Positions 1 to 9,564 of a stretch of 64,000 nucleotides of DNA are shown here, one piece after another. A program made the translations under genes and the position numbers. The notes beneath the pieces were generated by a model. That model saw nothing but the letters and a program-made list of their open reading frames with translations. It had not been told where the DNA came from and did not search any database. The stretch spans positions 3,865,786-3,929,785 of the forward strand of contig NZ_KB889965.1 in the NCBI RefSeq assembly GCF_000372865.1. Direction: 5' to 3'. This DNA comes from Methylosarcina fibrata AML-C10 (lineage in GTDB: Bacteria > Pseudomonadota > Gammaproteobacteria > Methylococcales > Methylomonadaceae). How positions within the stretch are numbered: position 1 is the stretch's first letter; the number at the start of each line of letters is the position of its first letter.

Positions 1-2
1 GT

Positions 3-197
3 CATCGTTTTTACGCGCGTGACCTGACTGTCGGAGTGCGCTGGGAATTTGCGCGCAATTTTTTGCTGGCTGCGGATTATCACTATGTTAACGGTACGGC
101 TTGGCTTAATACCACCGATAATCCCGATCTAAACAGTGGCGGCGGCGGTCCTGCCGATTGGAATTTATTTACTACAATGCTGTCCTTTCGATTCTGA
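3..197 (+). CDS. C-terminal fragment of an outer-membrane beta-barrel protein
   Basis: The frame opens at the window edge and ends with TGA at 195-197, giving the last 64 residues of a longer protein. Aromatic and polar residues alternate, as in amphipathic beta strands (LLAADYHYVNG, WNLFTTMLSFRF), and the protein ends in Phe. A terminal aromatic residue is the known BAM recognition signature of outer-membrane barrels. I infer the end of a porin-like or other barrel protein; the family cannot be named from this fragment. The diguanylate cyclase follows 8 bases downstream. Confidence 0.55.
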   Translation, partial: HRFYARDLTVGVRWEFARNFLLAADYHYVNGTAWLNTTDNPDLNSGGGGPADWNLFTTMLSFRF

Positions 198-205
198 GAG
201 TTTGC

Positions 206-2311
206 ATGGTGGTTAACGACGGTTCTAAAAAAAACAGAATACTTCGTTTTAACAGTCTGCATCACAAGGGGCTGTTATCTCTGAGTTTATTGCTGCTCAC
301 TTTAAGTGCCGCATTCGGAACCTTGAATTACTGGTATCTCAAGGTTCAATCTCAGTCTCAGCACGCGGCAACTCAAGCGGCCCTGCAGGCAGAGTTCAAA
401 GGTCTGATCGATCATTCGGTCAACCGTTTGCAGCGTTTGGGCGTCGTGCTCGCCTCGCTCGGCAAATTGACCGGGCGTATCGATCCGAATGGCGGATCTG
501 CCAATTCCGATCTTTTGAAACAACAATTCGCCAGTGTTCGTTATGAACTCGACGTTGACCATGTGATGGTTTTTGACCCGGAGGGTAATATTCAATGGGA
601 ATGGTCGCCGGAGTCGAGTAAGCCGGTTACCACGCAACAATTGGCTGATAAATTGAAACGGGTTCGGGAAACCGAGCAGCCGACTGTCGCCCTTTCTTGC
701 GATCCTCACTGCAGTCTCGATGTATTCATGCCTTTGCTGGCAGCAGGCCGGAATGTCGGCTTTATTTCTCTTAGCCAGCGAATAGCGGATCTGGTATTGG
801 AATTTTCAACCGCCACAAGTGCCGATGTCGCCATTCTAGTGCCGGTGACCGATGCGTCCGGCAAGGTTTTGCCGCGCTGGTCCCTACAAACGGCGGCATT
901 GACCCACGGTCAAGAGCTAAAACCGATTATTGAACATCTTTCCGAACGTTATGCAACGCCTCTGGATATCCCTAGCGATCTATGGTTGCCATGGAAAGAA
1001 AAGAATTACAGCTTGCACGGCGTGCCGCTCAACAAAATCATGGATGGCGCAAACGGATATATTTTATTTATTTCCGATGTAAGCGCAATCACCTCGGCTT
1101 TACAGCAATACAAGCAGGATGGTCTGCTGTTGATGGGCGGCGCATTGATCTTTGCCGAGCTTTTCTTGTTAATGCTCATACGGCATCCGTTGTTACGGCT
1201 CAAGCATTTGGCGGATACGCTGCCTTTGGTAGCGCAAGGAGGCTATCATGAAGCTTGCCGGCAGTTAAATCCTCGTAGCCGCCTGGACCGAAGCCGGGAT
1301 GAAATCGACATTCTGTATGAGACTTCCGTTAAATTAGCTCAGCAAATCGAAGAGAGTCAAATGGCCCTGGCATCTGAAAGGGATTTTATTCAGGGCCTAT
1401 TGGATAGTGCTCAGGTCATGATACTTACCCAGACCGCTTCCGGCAGAATCCATACTGTCAATAATTTCATGTCTCACCTTCTTGGGCGTTCTTTCAATAA
1501 TCTTCAAGGTACTCCTTTTATTGATCTCATCGAACAGGATTCGGGTAGAGAGCATTTCGAAAAAAACAGGGAAAATCTGTTTTCTTCCTCCCTTCATCGT
1601 TTGGAGCATGAAGCGACCGTCATCGGCGTGGATGGCGAAAAGCGTCATATTCTATGGGTTCATACCCATCTAGGTCATGGGCATAAGGATGACGTAACCG
1701 TGCTGTCGGTCGGTATGGATGCCACCGACCGCATACAAGCCGAAACCCGCAGTCGCTGGCTGGCTCACCACGACCCATTGACCGGTCTGGCTAACCGCCT
1801 GCGCTTTCAGGAAGAGCTGGAGCGCAGTTTTGCCGAATCGAACCGCAGCGGCATACCGACAGCGCTGCTTCTGCTCGATCTGGATTATTTCAAGGAAGTT
1901 AATGACAGCAGCGGTCATGCCGCGGGCGATGCCTTATTGGTCTATCTGGCCGACGAGTTGCAATCAAGATCACGTAAATCCGATCTTGTTGCTCGGTTAG
2001 GAGGAGACGAATTTGCTGTATTGATGCCGGCAACGGGTCAGGTAGGCGCCGAATCTTTTGCCCAGTCTCTGAATGAACGGCTATCGGAACGGCAATTCCG
2101 GTTTGGCGATAGAGAGTACCGCATATCGGCCAGTATCGGCATCGCTCTGATGCCTTGGCACGGCGAGAATGTGGAGGCTCTAATGGCCAACGTCGATACC
2201 GCCATGTATCAGGCTAAAAAAGCGGGGCGCGGACGTTGGCGTTTTTATTCGAAAGGTCAAAACATGCCTTTGTTTCCGGGCATGACGGAAAATTTGGTAA
2301 ATATGAGATGA
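206..2311 (+). CDS. Membrane-anchored diguanylate cyclase (periplasmic sensor, PAS, GGDEF)
   Basis: Predicted to make cyclic di-GMP from two GTP at the inner membrane. A first hydrophobic segment lies near residues 20-40, then about 280 extracytoplasmic residues, a second membrane segment (LLLMGGALIFAELFLLMLI) near residue 310, a PAS-like region and a C-terminal GGDEF domain. The active-site GGDEF is intact at residues 599-603. RKSD lies five residues upstream, matching the RxxD inhibitory I-site, so product feedback is likely. An in-frame ATG at 158 lies inside the upstream barrel gene, so I prefer the ATG at 206. No EAL domain is present. The sensed ligand is unknown. Confidence 0.87.
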   Translation: MVVNDGSKKNRILRFNSLHHKGLLSLSLLLLTLSAAFGTLNYWYLKVQSQSQHAATQAALQAEFKGLIDHSVNRLQRLGVVLASLGKLTGRIDPNGGSANSDLLKQQFASVRYELDVDHVMVFDPEGNIQWEWSPESSKPVTTQQLADKLKRVRETEQPTVALSCDPHCSLDVFMPLLAAGRNVGFISLSQRIADLVLEFSTATSADVAILVPVTDASGKVLPRWSLQTAALTHGQELKPIIEHLSERYATPLDIPSDLWLPWKEKNYSLHGVPLNKIMDGANGYILFISDVSAITSALQQYKQDGLLLMGGALIFAELFLLMLIRHPLLRLKHLADTLPLVAQGGYHEACRQLNPRSRLDRSRDEIDILYETSVKLAQQIEESQMALASERDFIQGLLDSAQVMILTQTASGRIHTVNNFMSHLLGRSFNNLQGTPFIDLIEQDSGREHFEKNRENLFSSSLHRLEHEATVIGVDGEKRHILWVHTHLGHGHKDDVTVLSVGMDATDRIQAETRSRWLAHHDPLTGLANRLRFQEELERSFAESNRSGIPTALLLLDLDYFKEVNDSSGHAAGDALLVYLADELQSRSRKSDLVARLGGDEFAVLMPATGQVGAESFAQSLNERLSERQFRFGDREYRISASIGIALMPWHGENVEALMANVDTAMYQAKKAGRGRWRFYSKGQNMPLFPGMTENLVNMR

Positions 2312-2708
2312 AGAGTATAAGGCATGAATACGCTAATATTTACTGACGTGAGAACGTATGACGAATTAAAAATACACTAAGCTTAGGGAGTGAATTTGAA
2401 CAACCAGGTTTGATGTTACGAGACAGGGCATCCAAGCCGCCTATATACGGACGAATTGTCAGTATGAGCCGATCAAATTTTTAAAGGATGTTATTCTGGA
2501 ATTTATGGCGAAGAAAAATTGTACCGTAAAACCTTGTGTTTTACTAGAGGCTAGGCTTCCCTTTTTCGAAAATCATAGCCGGATCCTCCTGCCGACCATG
2601 GTTGATCTATTAGAAGTAAAAGATTTCTCTTGCTCGGGCATGAAAACTGTCCGCAATAACAATAAAAATTCCGTATCAATTTTATAATTAACCCTGGGAT
2701 GCAGTTAT
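2312..2708. other. Intergenic region without a convincing gene
   Basis: This is 397 bases of AT-rich sequence between the cyclase and the terpene synthase. A 60-codon frame (2505-2687, plus) has no recognisable domain and no good ribosome site. I see no clear terminator. The terpene synthase promoter probably lies here but has no strong consensus match. Confidence 0.4.
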
Positions 2709-3668
2709 ATGATCAACTTTCCTAAAATCCATTGTCCTATCCCAAGCGCTGTTAACCCGTATGCTGAAATCGTCAATAATCATACCTTGTCTTGGATAAA
2801 AAAATTCGGTTTAGTTCCGCACGAAGATAACTTTGATCTTGTAAGGAAATCTAAATTCGGCTGGTTACTGGCTCGCGCCTATCCGAATGCACCTCTTGAA
2901 GAGCTTAAAATAGTATCTGACTGGAATACTTGGCTATTCATTCGAGATGATCAATGTGATGAATCCGGCTTGGGTAAAGATCCAATTCTTCTCTCCCACG
3001 TACATGCAGACTATATCGAGATACTTAACGGACGATCACCGAAGCAAAACAGTTCGCCTTTAGCCCATGCGTTATATGATATACGTAACCGCCTAATGAG
3101 TAAAGTAACTCCGGCGTGGTGGGGGAGATTTATTTATAGTGCAATCGAATATTTCGATTCCACAGAATGGGAAGCTCAGAATCGGGCATTTGGCATTGTT
3201 CCCGATACGAAAACTTATATTTTAATGCGGCCATACACCGGGGGCTTATATACCGATATTGAGCTGATCGATATTACTGAAAACATAGATTTACCGTTGC
3301 ATATCCGTAAAAATGATGTACTTCAGCGCTTGGCATTAAAGGCCAATAATGTTGTGTGCTGGTCGAACGATATTATTTCGTTTGCTAAGGAATCCAGGCA
3401 TCATGATGTTCATAATTTGGTCGCAACATTGTTGTCTTCACAGCATTCTCTACAGAAAGCCATTAATTTGGCGACTGAAATGACTAATTCGGAAATTAGG
3501 GAATTTCTTGAGCTAGAGAAGAAATTGCCATCCTTTTCACCTGAAATAGATGCTCAGCTACAAAAATTTGTGGGAGTATTGCGATCCTGGATGCGAGGTA
3601 ATCTTGATTGGGCCTATGAGTCGGAGAGATATGTCATAGAATCTACTGACTGCGTTATGGCATTATAA
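2709..3668 (+). CDS. Class I terpene synthase (bacterial sesqui-/monoterpene cyclase type)
   Basis: Predicted to ionise a prenyl diphosphate with three Mg2+ ions and cyclise the carbocation. All family hallmarks are present in the 319 residues: the aspartate-rich motif DDQCDE at 80-85, the pyrophosphate-sensor Arg174 lying 46 residues before the NSE triad, the NSE/DTE triad N220-S224-E228 (NDIISFAKE), and the C-terminal RY pair at 307-308. Length suits single-domain bacterial cyclases. Substrate and product cannot be read from sequence. The gene is visibly more AT-rich than its neighbours, suggesting transfer. It stands alone, with no prenyltransferase, P450 or methyltransferase beside it, and ends 3 bases before the convergent rnhB stop. 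Confidence 0.88.
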   Translation: MINFPKIHCPIPSAVNPYAEIVNNHTLSWIKKFGLVPHEDNFDLVRKSKFGWLLARAYPNAPLEELKIVSDWNTWLFIRDDQCDESGLGKDPILLSHVHADYIEILNGRSPKQNSSPLAHALYDIRNRLMSKVTPAWWGRFIYSAIEYFDSTEWEAQNRAFGIVPDTKTYILMRPYTGGLYTDIELIDITENIDLPLHIRKNDVLQRLALKANNVVCWSNDIISFAKESRHHDVHNLVATLLSSQHSLQKAINLATEMTNSEIREFLELEKKLPSFSPEIDAQLQKFVGVLRSWMRGNLDWAYESERYVIESTDCVMAL

Positions 3669-3671
3669 GTT

Positions 3672-4271
3672 TCAAGAGTTATTGTTTTCGAGTATCTCTT
3701 TTACAGGTCTAAAAGACTTTCGATGCACGGCCACAGGTCCGAATTTTTCAATTTCGGCTAGATGTTTTTGGGTTCCGTAACCTTTATGAATCTGAAATGA
3801 AAAGTCGGGATAGATGTTGCTGTAAGCACGCATGAGTTCATCCCGATAGACCTTGGCTACGATGGAGGCCGCGCTGATTTCCGGGACGGTTCGATCTCCC
3901 CGCACGATGGCTTGGGTTGGCATCGGCAGTACAGGCAGTGCATTGCCGTCAATCAATACGCAGTCGGGTACGACGGGTAATCGATGGACAGCCCGTTGCA
4001 TAGCCAGTAGGGTGGCCTGCAGGATATTGAGGCGATCTATTTCCTCGACGTTCGATTCAGCTACCGACCAAGCCACAGAGCGCTCCTGGATGGCATGGAA
4101 AAGGGTCTGGCGTTTTTTTTCGCTGATTAGTTTTGAATCAGCCAGGCCGGCGATCGGTCTGGCCGGATCCAGAATGACGGCCGCGGCAACGACCGGTCCT
4201 GCCAAAGGTCCGCGGCCCGCTTCATCGACGCCGGCGACCAAACCTTGCCGTAAAAGGGATAAAGTTGGCAT
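3672..4271 (-). CDS. rnhB: Ribonuclease HII
   Basis: Cleaves the RNA strand of RNA-DNA hybrids and starts excision of single ribonucleotides misincorporated into DNA. The 199-residue protein opens with [19 protein letters not shown], carrying catalytic D16-E17 of the DEDD set. Later acidic positions lie in VLIDGNALP and in the [12 protein letters not shown] helix. It is the last gene of the minus-strand bamA-skp-fabZ-lpxA-rnhB cluster, 55 bases after lpxA. In the classical enterobacterial order lpxB sits between lpxA and rnhB; here it is absent. Confidence 0.96.
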   Translation of the reverse strand: MPTLSLLRQGLVAGVDEAGRGPLAGPVVAAAVILDPARPIAGLADSKLISEKKRQTLFHAIQERSVAWSVAESNVEEIDRLNILQATLLAMQRAVHRLPVVPDCVLIDGNALPVLPMPTQAIVRGDRTVPEISAASIVAKVYRDELMRAYSNIYPDFSFQIHKGYGTQKHLAEIEKFGPVAVHRKSFRPVKEILENNNS

Positions 4272-4326
4272 TCTGTCTATTAAGCCAGTGATTGCTTGAG
4301 TCAGGGCTTCAGCGGTTAGCCGATCG

Positions 4327-5097
4327 CTAACGCAAAATGCCGCGGCTCACGTTGCGCAAAAAATCAACCATCAGAGACAGCTCCTTGCTGTCGCCGGCCA
4401 ACTCTTCCATTTGATCTATCGCGTCTTCCAGTCTGAGATTCATCTTGTAAATGATTTTGTAAGCCTTTCTGATCAATCGAATGTCTTCGGACGAGATGCC
4501 GTTGCGTTCCATGCCGACCGAATTGATGCCGTGCGGTTTGGTCGGCTTGCCTCCGACCATGATGAACGGAGGGACATCCTGCGTTATCGCGCTGCCCATC
4601 GCGGCAAAGCTGTACTGGCCGATTTTTGTAAACTGATGCACCAGGGTAAAACCGCCCAGAATGGCATGGCTGTTCAAACAGACGTGGCCGGCCAGGGAGG
4701 CGCCGTTCGCCATGATGACGTGGTCTCCGATAATGCAATCGTGGGCCACGTGCGTATAAGCCATAAACAGGTTGTCGTTGCCAATATGAGTCACGCTATG
4801 ATCTTGCTGCGTTCCTCTGTGCATCGTGGCGAATTCCCGGATGGTATTGCGGTCTCCTATTTCCAGTCGGGTAATTTCGGACGCATATTTTTTATCCTGA
4901 GGATCTTCTCCGATCGAGGTGAACTGATAGATGCGGTTGTGTTTGCCTATTGCCGTGGGGCCTTTGATCACGACATGCGACCCGATTACCGTGCCCGAGT
5001 CGATTCTGACGTCGGGACCAATCACGGAATAAGGGCCGATGACAACGTCATCGGCAAGTTCGGCCTTTTTATCGATTATTGCGGTTGGATCGATCAA
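4327..5097 (-). CDS. lpxA: UDP-N-acetylglucosamine O-acyltransferase LpxA
   Basis: First committed step of lipid A synthesis: moves a 3-hydroxyacyl chain from ACP to the 3-OH of UDP-GlcNAc in the cytoplasm. The protein is a left-handed beta helix of hexapeptide repeats ([26 protein letters not shown]), with the family [21 protein letters not shown] segment holding the catalytic His and a helical C-terminus ([11 protein letters not shown]). I place the start at TTG 5097, giving LIDPTAIID, the usual N-terminus, 2 bases after the fabZ stop and about 256 residues long. An ATG at 5121 would overlap fabZ. A GGTGG-rich stretch lies just upstream of the TTG. Confidence 0.93.
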   Translation of the reverse strand: MIDPTAIIDKKAELADDVVIGPYSVIGPDVRIDSGTVIGSHVVIKGPTAIGKHNRIYQFTSIGEDPQDKKYASEITRLEIGDRNTIREFATMHRGTQQDHSVTHIGNDNLFMAYTHVAHDCIIGDHVIMANGASLAGHVCLNSHAILGGFTLVHQFTKIGQYSFAAMGSAITQDVPPFIMVGGKPTKPHGINSVGMERNGISSEDIRLIRKAYKIIYKMNLRLEDAIDQMEELAGDSKELSLMVDFLRNVSRGILR

Positions 5098-5099
5098 GG

Positions 5100-5543
5100 C
5101 TAATCCACCACCGCAGCGCATCGGATTTCCGCGCTTGCCACAAATTCGCCGTCCACTTCCGCGCAGCAATCAAAAGCCCAGATGTTGCGTTTGCTCTTAA
5201 GGAATTTAGCTTCCAGCATTAATTGATCACCCGGAACGACCGGTCTTTTGAACTTCGCTTTATCGATGCCGACCAAATAATAGATCATGCCGCGCAACAC
5301 GTCGGGTGACGTTTCCGAAGCCAACAGGCCGGTCGTTTGTGCCAGGGCTTCTAGAATGAGGACGCCGGGCATGACCGGTCTTTGCGGAAAATGCCCTTGG
5401 AAAAAAGGTTCGTTGTAAGTCACGTTTTTAACGCCTAACAGCCTGATTCCTGGTTCGCACTCTATCACCTTGTCAACCAATAAAAACGGATACCGGTGCG
5501 GCAAAAAATCTTGTATTTGTAAAATATCTAGTTTAACGGACAT
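5100..5543 (-). CDS. fabZ: 3-hydroxyacyl-ACP dehydratase FabZ
   Basis: Dehydrates 3-hydroxyacyl-ACP to trans-2-enoyl-ACP in fatty-acid elongation, and so competes with LpxA for the same hydroxyacyl-ACP pool. It has 147 residues, a single hot-dog fold. The catalytic pair is visible: His51 in [14 protein letters not shown] and Glu65 in VLILEALAQ. The motif [11 protein letters not shown] near the N-terminus is typical. It sits directly upstream of lpxA, as in most gammaproteobacteria, and the two genes are almost certainly co-transcribed. Confidence 0.96.
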   Translation of the reverse strand: MSVKLDILQIQDFLPHRYPFLLVDKVIECEPGIRLLGVKNVTYNEPFFQGHFPQRPVMPGVLILEALAQTTGLLASETSPDVLRGMIYYLVGIDKAKFKRPVVPGDQLMLEAKFLKSKRNIWAFDCCAEVDGEFVASAEIRCAAVVD

Positions 5544-5599
5544 GGATAAACGGTGCTACGTAAGAGTGATGAGTGAAAAAGGACCGCCAGGCGGCCGGC

Positions 5600-6112
5600 T
5601 TATTCCGGCATGCTTGACAGTTTTTTCTGAACCTGAGCCGTGATGTCTATCTTGTCGCTGGCAAAAATAACTCCGTCAATTAATATCAAGTCGAAATTTT
5701 GCTCCTTGGCGATCGCCTGAATAGCTTCAACGATACGGCGCTGCAATTTGCCGAGTTCTTCGTTACGGCGGGCATTAAAGTCGTAACTGGTTTCCTCTTT
5801 CGTTCTTTCGAAATCTCTTTTCTTGTTGAGTATCTTTTTTTCCAGGCTTCCGCGTTCCGAGTCGCTCATGATGGACGCATCTCTGCTCAATTTTTCGTCC
5901 AGGCTCTTGATTTCATTCAGTTGCGTATCCAATTGCTTTTTTCTGGGAGAAAATTCCTGTTCCAAACGTTTAAGGGCTTTTTCCGTTTGAGGAGTCTCTT
6001 TGAGAATGGTGGGCATGTTGACGACGCCGACCTTTAATTCGGCAAAGCTCACGTTTGCGATCAGCAACAATCCTAAAAATAAGGCAATTTTTGTTTTCAT
6101 TGTCAATTTCAT
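5600..6112 (-). CDS. skp: OmpH/Skp family periplasmic chaperone
   Basis: Skp-type trimeric holdase that keeps unfolded outer-membrane proteins soluble between Sec and the BAM complex. It has an N-terminal signal peptide (IALFLGLLLIANVSFA, cleavage expected after SFA), a short beta part (LKVGVVNMPTILKETP), then a long charged coiled coil rich in Lys and Glu, the tentacle arms, and a final beta strand (FDLILIDGVIFA). The 170 residues match the family. A second ATG at 6100 could be the start; a TCTGGAG sits immediately before the first ATG, so the choice is open. It lies 83 bases downstream of bamA in the same direction. Confidence 0.9.
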   Translation of the reverse strand: MKLTMKTKIALFLGLLLIANVSFAELKVGVVNMPTILKETPQTEKALKRLEQEFSPRKKQLDTQLNEIKSLDEKLSRDASIMSDSERGSLEKKILNKKRDFERTKEETSYDFNARRNEELGKLQRRIVEAIQAIAKEQNFDLILIDGVIFASDKIDITAQVQKKLSSMPE

Positions 6113-6195
6113 CTCCAGAGTTAAAGTTAAATTATATATTACTGATAATCTTGTAGATTATAGGGGATAAGCATTCTAATCCAAAACAACTTCTA

Positions 6196-8514
6196 CTAGA
6201 AATTCTGGCCGAAGTTGAATTGGAAAAATTGTTTTTGGTCGCCCGGCTCGGTAGCCGTTCCGGATTTCGCATTTAACGGCAGGGCGGCGCTCACGGATAA
6301 GGCGCCGAATGGCGAAAGCCATTCACCGGAAACTCCGGTGGAATACCTGAGATCACTGACACTGAAGCCGTCGCTGACGGTCCCCGCATCAAAAAACGCC
6401 CCCAACCGGATCGATTTGGTTTCTGAAAAGAAAGGAACCGGGAAAAACATTTCGGCATTGCCGATGACTTTTGTCGAGCCTCCGATGGGGTTGCTCGCAA
6501 CGGGTACGCCGTTGACGAGGATATGAGCTCTGGGACCTAGTGTGTAGTTCTTGTATCCCCTTACGGAGCCGGTGCCGCCGGCAAAGTAATTTTCAAAAAA
6601 CGGTAGCCCGTTCGTGTCGCCGTAACCGTCTCCGTAAGCGAATTCTCCCTGCAGCCTGAAGGTGAAATCCTTGGCCAGTGGAAAGTAAACCTGGTGCTTA
6701 TAGCTTAATTTATAGTATTCCAGATCGCTCCCGGGGATGGTGGCTAAAGCGGATAGCCGCTGCTGGCCGCCTTTGGTCGGGAAGAGTGCACGGTTTAACG
6801 TATCGTGAGTCCATCCTATGGAAGGAGCGAAGGTTAAAAACGAATCGCCGTATTGCTGGACAAAATCCTTAATTTCTATGTACGAGTTGTCGGTATCTCT
6901 CAGAGTAGTTTGCTTGACGTCGGCATCGAAGCGCAATTGATCAAATTCATTGAGTGGAATGCCAAAATTAATACCGGCATTATAAACGTCGGTGGAGTAA
7001 CTGGCGATATTGACCTGACCGGCATCCCGACTGGTGTAACCCAGGTTATATCCTTGACTGACCCCGTCGACGGTGTAATAGGGATTAAAGAAGCCGAATT
7101 GATAAGAAGTAAGGTAACTGCTGTTGTTGAACACAAGGCTGACCCGTTTTCCCGAGCCGAAGACGTTGTCCTGGGTAATGTTGGCATTCAATACGACGCC
7201 CTGCACCTGGGAATATCCGATACCCGCCGACAGATTGCCCGAGGCCTTTTCGGTCACTTTGTAATTGACGTCAATTTGATCGGCCGTGCCGACGACCTGG
7301 GGAGTTTCGACATTGACCTCTTCAAAATAGCCCAGGCGCTCAAGACGAGTTTTCGAGCGTTCAATCTTGGAGCTGGAGGCCCAGCTTGCTTCCATTTGCC
7401 GCATTTCCCTGCGTAAGACTTCATCCCGTGTTTTGGTATTGCCTTTCATATTGATGCGGTGGACATAAGCGCGTTTGCCCGGATCGACGAAGAAGGTCAT
7501 GTCGACCGTTTTCTTGGCTTCGTTGATTTCCGGCACCATATTGACGTTGGCGAAGGTATAACCTTCGTCGCCTAAACGCTCGGCAATGGCTTTCGAGGTT
7601 TCCGTCGCATTTTTTCTGGAAAAAATCTCGCCGGGGCCGACGCTGACCAGTTTGATCAGTTCTTCCGGCTTAACGATGAGATTGCCTGCCAGTTTTACTT
7701 TTTCCAGCGAATAAATGTCGCCTTCCTTGACGTTGATGGTGACATAGATGTCCTTTTTGTCCGGGGTGATCGCAACCTGAGTGGATTCGATCGAGAAATT
7801 GATATATCCCCGGTCGAGATAGTAGGAGCGCAGAGATTCCAGGTCGGCCGACAACTTTTGTTTGGAATATTGATCGTCCTTGGTATAGAAGGACAACAAA
7901 TTGGTCGTGCTTAATTGCAGCGCGCCCAGCAAGGTTTTGTCGTCGAATGCCTTGTTGCCGACGATATTGATCTGTTTGATCTTGGTGACCCTGCCCTCGG
8001 AAATCTGAATATGGATTCCGACCCGGTTGCGAGTCAGCGGGGTAACTTCGGTTTTAATCTTTAAGGCGTATTTGCCGTGGCTGAGATATTGGCGGTTTAA
8101 TTCCTGCTCGACTTTATCGAGCACCTGTCGGTTGAAGACTTTGCCTTCCGACAAACCGATCGAATCCAAAGCCTTCGTCAAATCTTCCTTGCTTAAGTCC
8201 TTGTTGCCTTCGAATATGATTTTTGCAATGGAAGGACGCTCCACGACGTTGACGATAAGCGTGGAGCCTTCCCGTTCCAGCGAAATGTCCTTGAAGAAAC
8301 CGGTTTTGAATAGGGCTTTAATGGCCGGAGCGGCATTGTCCAGAGAAAATGTATCGCCTACGTTGACCGGCAGGTAGTTGTAAACCGTGCCTAATGAAAT
8401 ACGCTGTAAACCTTTGACCTGAATATCCTTGACTATAAACTCTTCATCGGCTTTAGCGGCCTGGGCCATCAGCAGGCACAGAAAAAGCAGGCGAGAAAAG
8501 GAATTTAATTTCAT
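6196..8514 (-). CDS. bamA: Outer-membrane protein assembly factor BamA
   Basis: Essential Omp85 core of the BAM machine that folds barrels into the outer membrane. A signal peptide ends at about residue 22 (AQAAKA), five POTRA domains fill roughly residues 25-420 (EFIVKDIQVKGLQRISLGTV opens the first), and a 16-strand barrel makes up the rest. The loop-6 signature is seen in GGTGSVRGYKNYTLGPR (the VRGY/F motif), and the last residue is Phe. The 772 residues are normal length. It heads the bamA-skp-fabZ-lpxA-rnhB cluster; no rseP lies upstream in this window. Confidence 0.97.
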   Translation of the reverse strand: MKLNSFSRLLFLCLLMAQAAKADEEFIVKDIQVKGLQRISLGTVYNYLPVNVGDTFSLDNAAPAIKALFKTGFFKDISLEREGSTLIVNVVERPSIAKIIFEGNKDLSKEDLTKALDSIGLSEGKVFNRQVLDKVEQELNRQYLSHGKYALKIKTEVTPLTRNRVGIHIQISEGRVTKIKQINIVGNKAFDDKTLLGALQLSTTNLLSFYTKDDQYSKQKLSADLESLRSYYLDRGYINFSIESTQVAITPDKKDIYVTINVKEGDIYSLEKVKLAGNLIVKPEELIKLVSVGPGEIFSRKNATETSKAIAERLGDEGYTFANVNMVPEINEAKKTVDMTFFVDPGKRAYVHRINMKGNTKTRDEVLRREMRQMEASWASSSKIERSKTRLERLGYFEEVNVETPQVVGTADQIDVNYKVTEKASGNLSAGIGYSQVQGVVLNANITQDNVFGSGKRVSLVFNNSSYLTSYQFGFFNPYYTVDGVSQGYNLGYTSRDAGQVNIASYSTDVYNAGINFGIPLNEFDQLRFDADVKQTTLRDTDNSYIEIKDFVQQYGDSFLTFAPSIGWTHDTLNRALFPTKGGQQRLSALATIPGSDLEYYKLSYKHQVYFPLAKDFTFRLQGEFAYGDGYGDTNGLPFFENYFAGGTGSVRGYKNYTLGPRAHILVNGVPVASNPIGGSTKVIGNAEMFFPVPFFSETKSIRLGAFFDAGTVSDGFSVSDLRYSTGVSGEWLSPFGALSVSAALPLNAKSGTATEPGDQKQFFQFNFGQNF

Positions 8515-8583
8515 GTGGTCGTCGAAAAAAAGATCGTAAATTTATAATCTTTTTGATTATAACATGGAAAATATTCAAACAGC

Positions 8584-9564
8584 TTAAGCCCGATCGATCG
8601 GAAAGCAGAGCACTTCGTCGATCGAAGGTTTCTGTAACAATACCATCAGCAGCCGGTCCAGGCCGATGGCCATTCCCGAGCAATCGGGCAATCCTGCCGC
8701 CAGAGCCGCAATAAGCCGGGTATCTTTTACCGCGGCAGGGAGTTGTCTTTCGCTTCTGATCGTCAATTCTTCATTGAACCGCCGCTCTTGTTCTTCCGCA
8801 TGGCTTAATTCGTAATAACCGTTCCCCAATTCCACGCCATCGATGAACAGTTCGACCCGATCGGTCGTTTGAGGTTTGTGTTCATTCAGGCGCGCCAGGG
8901 ACGATTGGCAGGCAGGGTAACCATAGACCATGCATAATGCGTTCTTGCCGAGATGAGGCTGAACTTTATGGCTGAACAAAAAATCCAGCCAGAGAGAGTG
9001 GTCGTGGCCGCAAATGTCCACCGCCTCGCCGAGGGCATTATCCCGGGCGTAAGCGCAGTAATCCTCGTAGGCAAACCGCAGCGGATTCAAACCAGTATGG
9101 CGCTGAAACACTTCCTGATAGCTTATTCTCAGCGTCGCCTGCAACGGACGCCGTTCCTTGAACAGGTTTTGAATGAGCGCCTCGCAATCATCCATCAAAC
9201 GGGACAGGTCAAAGCCGACGCGGTACCATTCCAGCAGGGTAAATTCCGGATTATGAAACCGCCCCGATTCGCCGTTTCTGAACGATTTGCCTATCTGATA
9301 AATCGAGCCGCTGCCCGCGGCCAGCAGCCGCTTCATCGCAAATTCAGGCGAAGTCTGAAGAAAAAGGGTTTGCCGTTGCGGAGCCCAATTGAACTCGGTG
9401 CTGAAGTAGGCCAGTTGTGGATCGGTGCCGATGGCCCGACCGAGCAGAGGCGTTTCCACCTCCAGAACCGAGTGTTCCAGAAAATAATTACGAATCGACC
9501 GGAGCATGTGCGCTCTTGCGCGCATCAGTTCCACGGAGCAGGTCGGCTGCCATTCGGTCGACAC
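8584..9564 (-). CDS. epmA: EF-P-lysine lysyltransferase EpmA (GenX/PoxA)
   Basis: Class II lysyl-tRNA-synthetase paralogue that activates (R)-beta-lysine and attaches it to Lys34 of EF-P. It has 326 residues with no anticodon-binding domain, as expected. Motif 1 lies in NYFLEHSVLEVETPLLGRA, motif 2 in YQIGKSFRNGESGRFHNPEF, motif 3 in GMAIGLDRLLMVLLQ. The start is GTG at 9562-9564, overlapping the efp stop by one base (TAGTG), so the two are translationally coupled. Together with efp and the divergent epmB it forms a complete beta-lysylation module. Confidence 0.95.
   Translation of the reverse strand: MSTEWQPTCSVELMRARAHMLRSIRNYFLEHSVLEVETPLLGRAIGTDPQLAYFSTEFNWAPQRQTLFLQTSPEFAMKRLLAAGSGSIYQIGKSFRNGESGRFHNPEFTLLEWYRVGFDLSRLMDDCEALIQNLFKERRPLQATLRISYQEVFQRHTGLNPLRFAYEDYCAYARDNALGEAVDICGHDHSLWLDFLFSHKVQPHLGKNALCMVYGYPACQSSLARLNEHKPQTTDRVELFIDGVELGNGYYELSHAEEQERRFNEELTIRSERQLPAAVKDTRLIAALAAGLPDCSGMAIGLDRLLMVLLQKPSIDEVLCFPIDRA

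Noticed and set aside
2505-2687. 60-residue plus-strand frame before the terpene synthase
   Set aside because: No ribosome site, no domain and poor protein-like pattern; probably chance.
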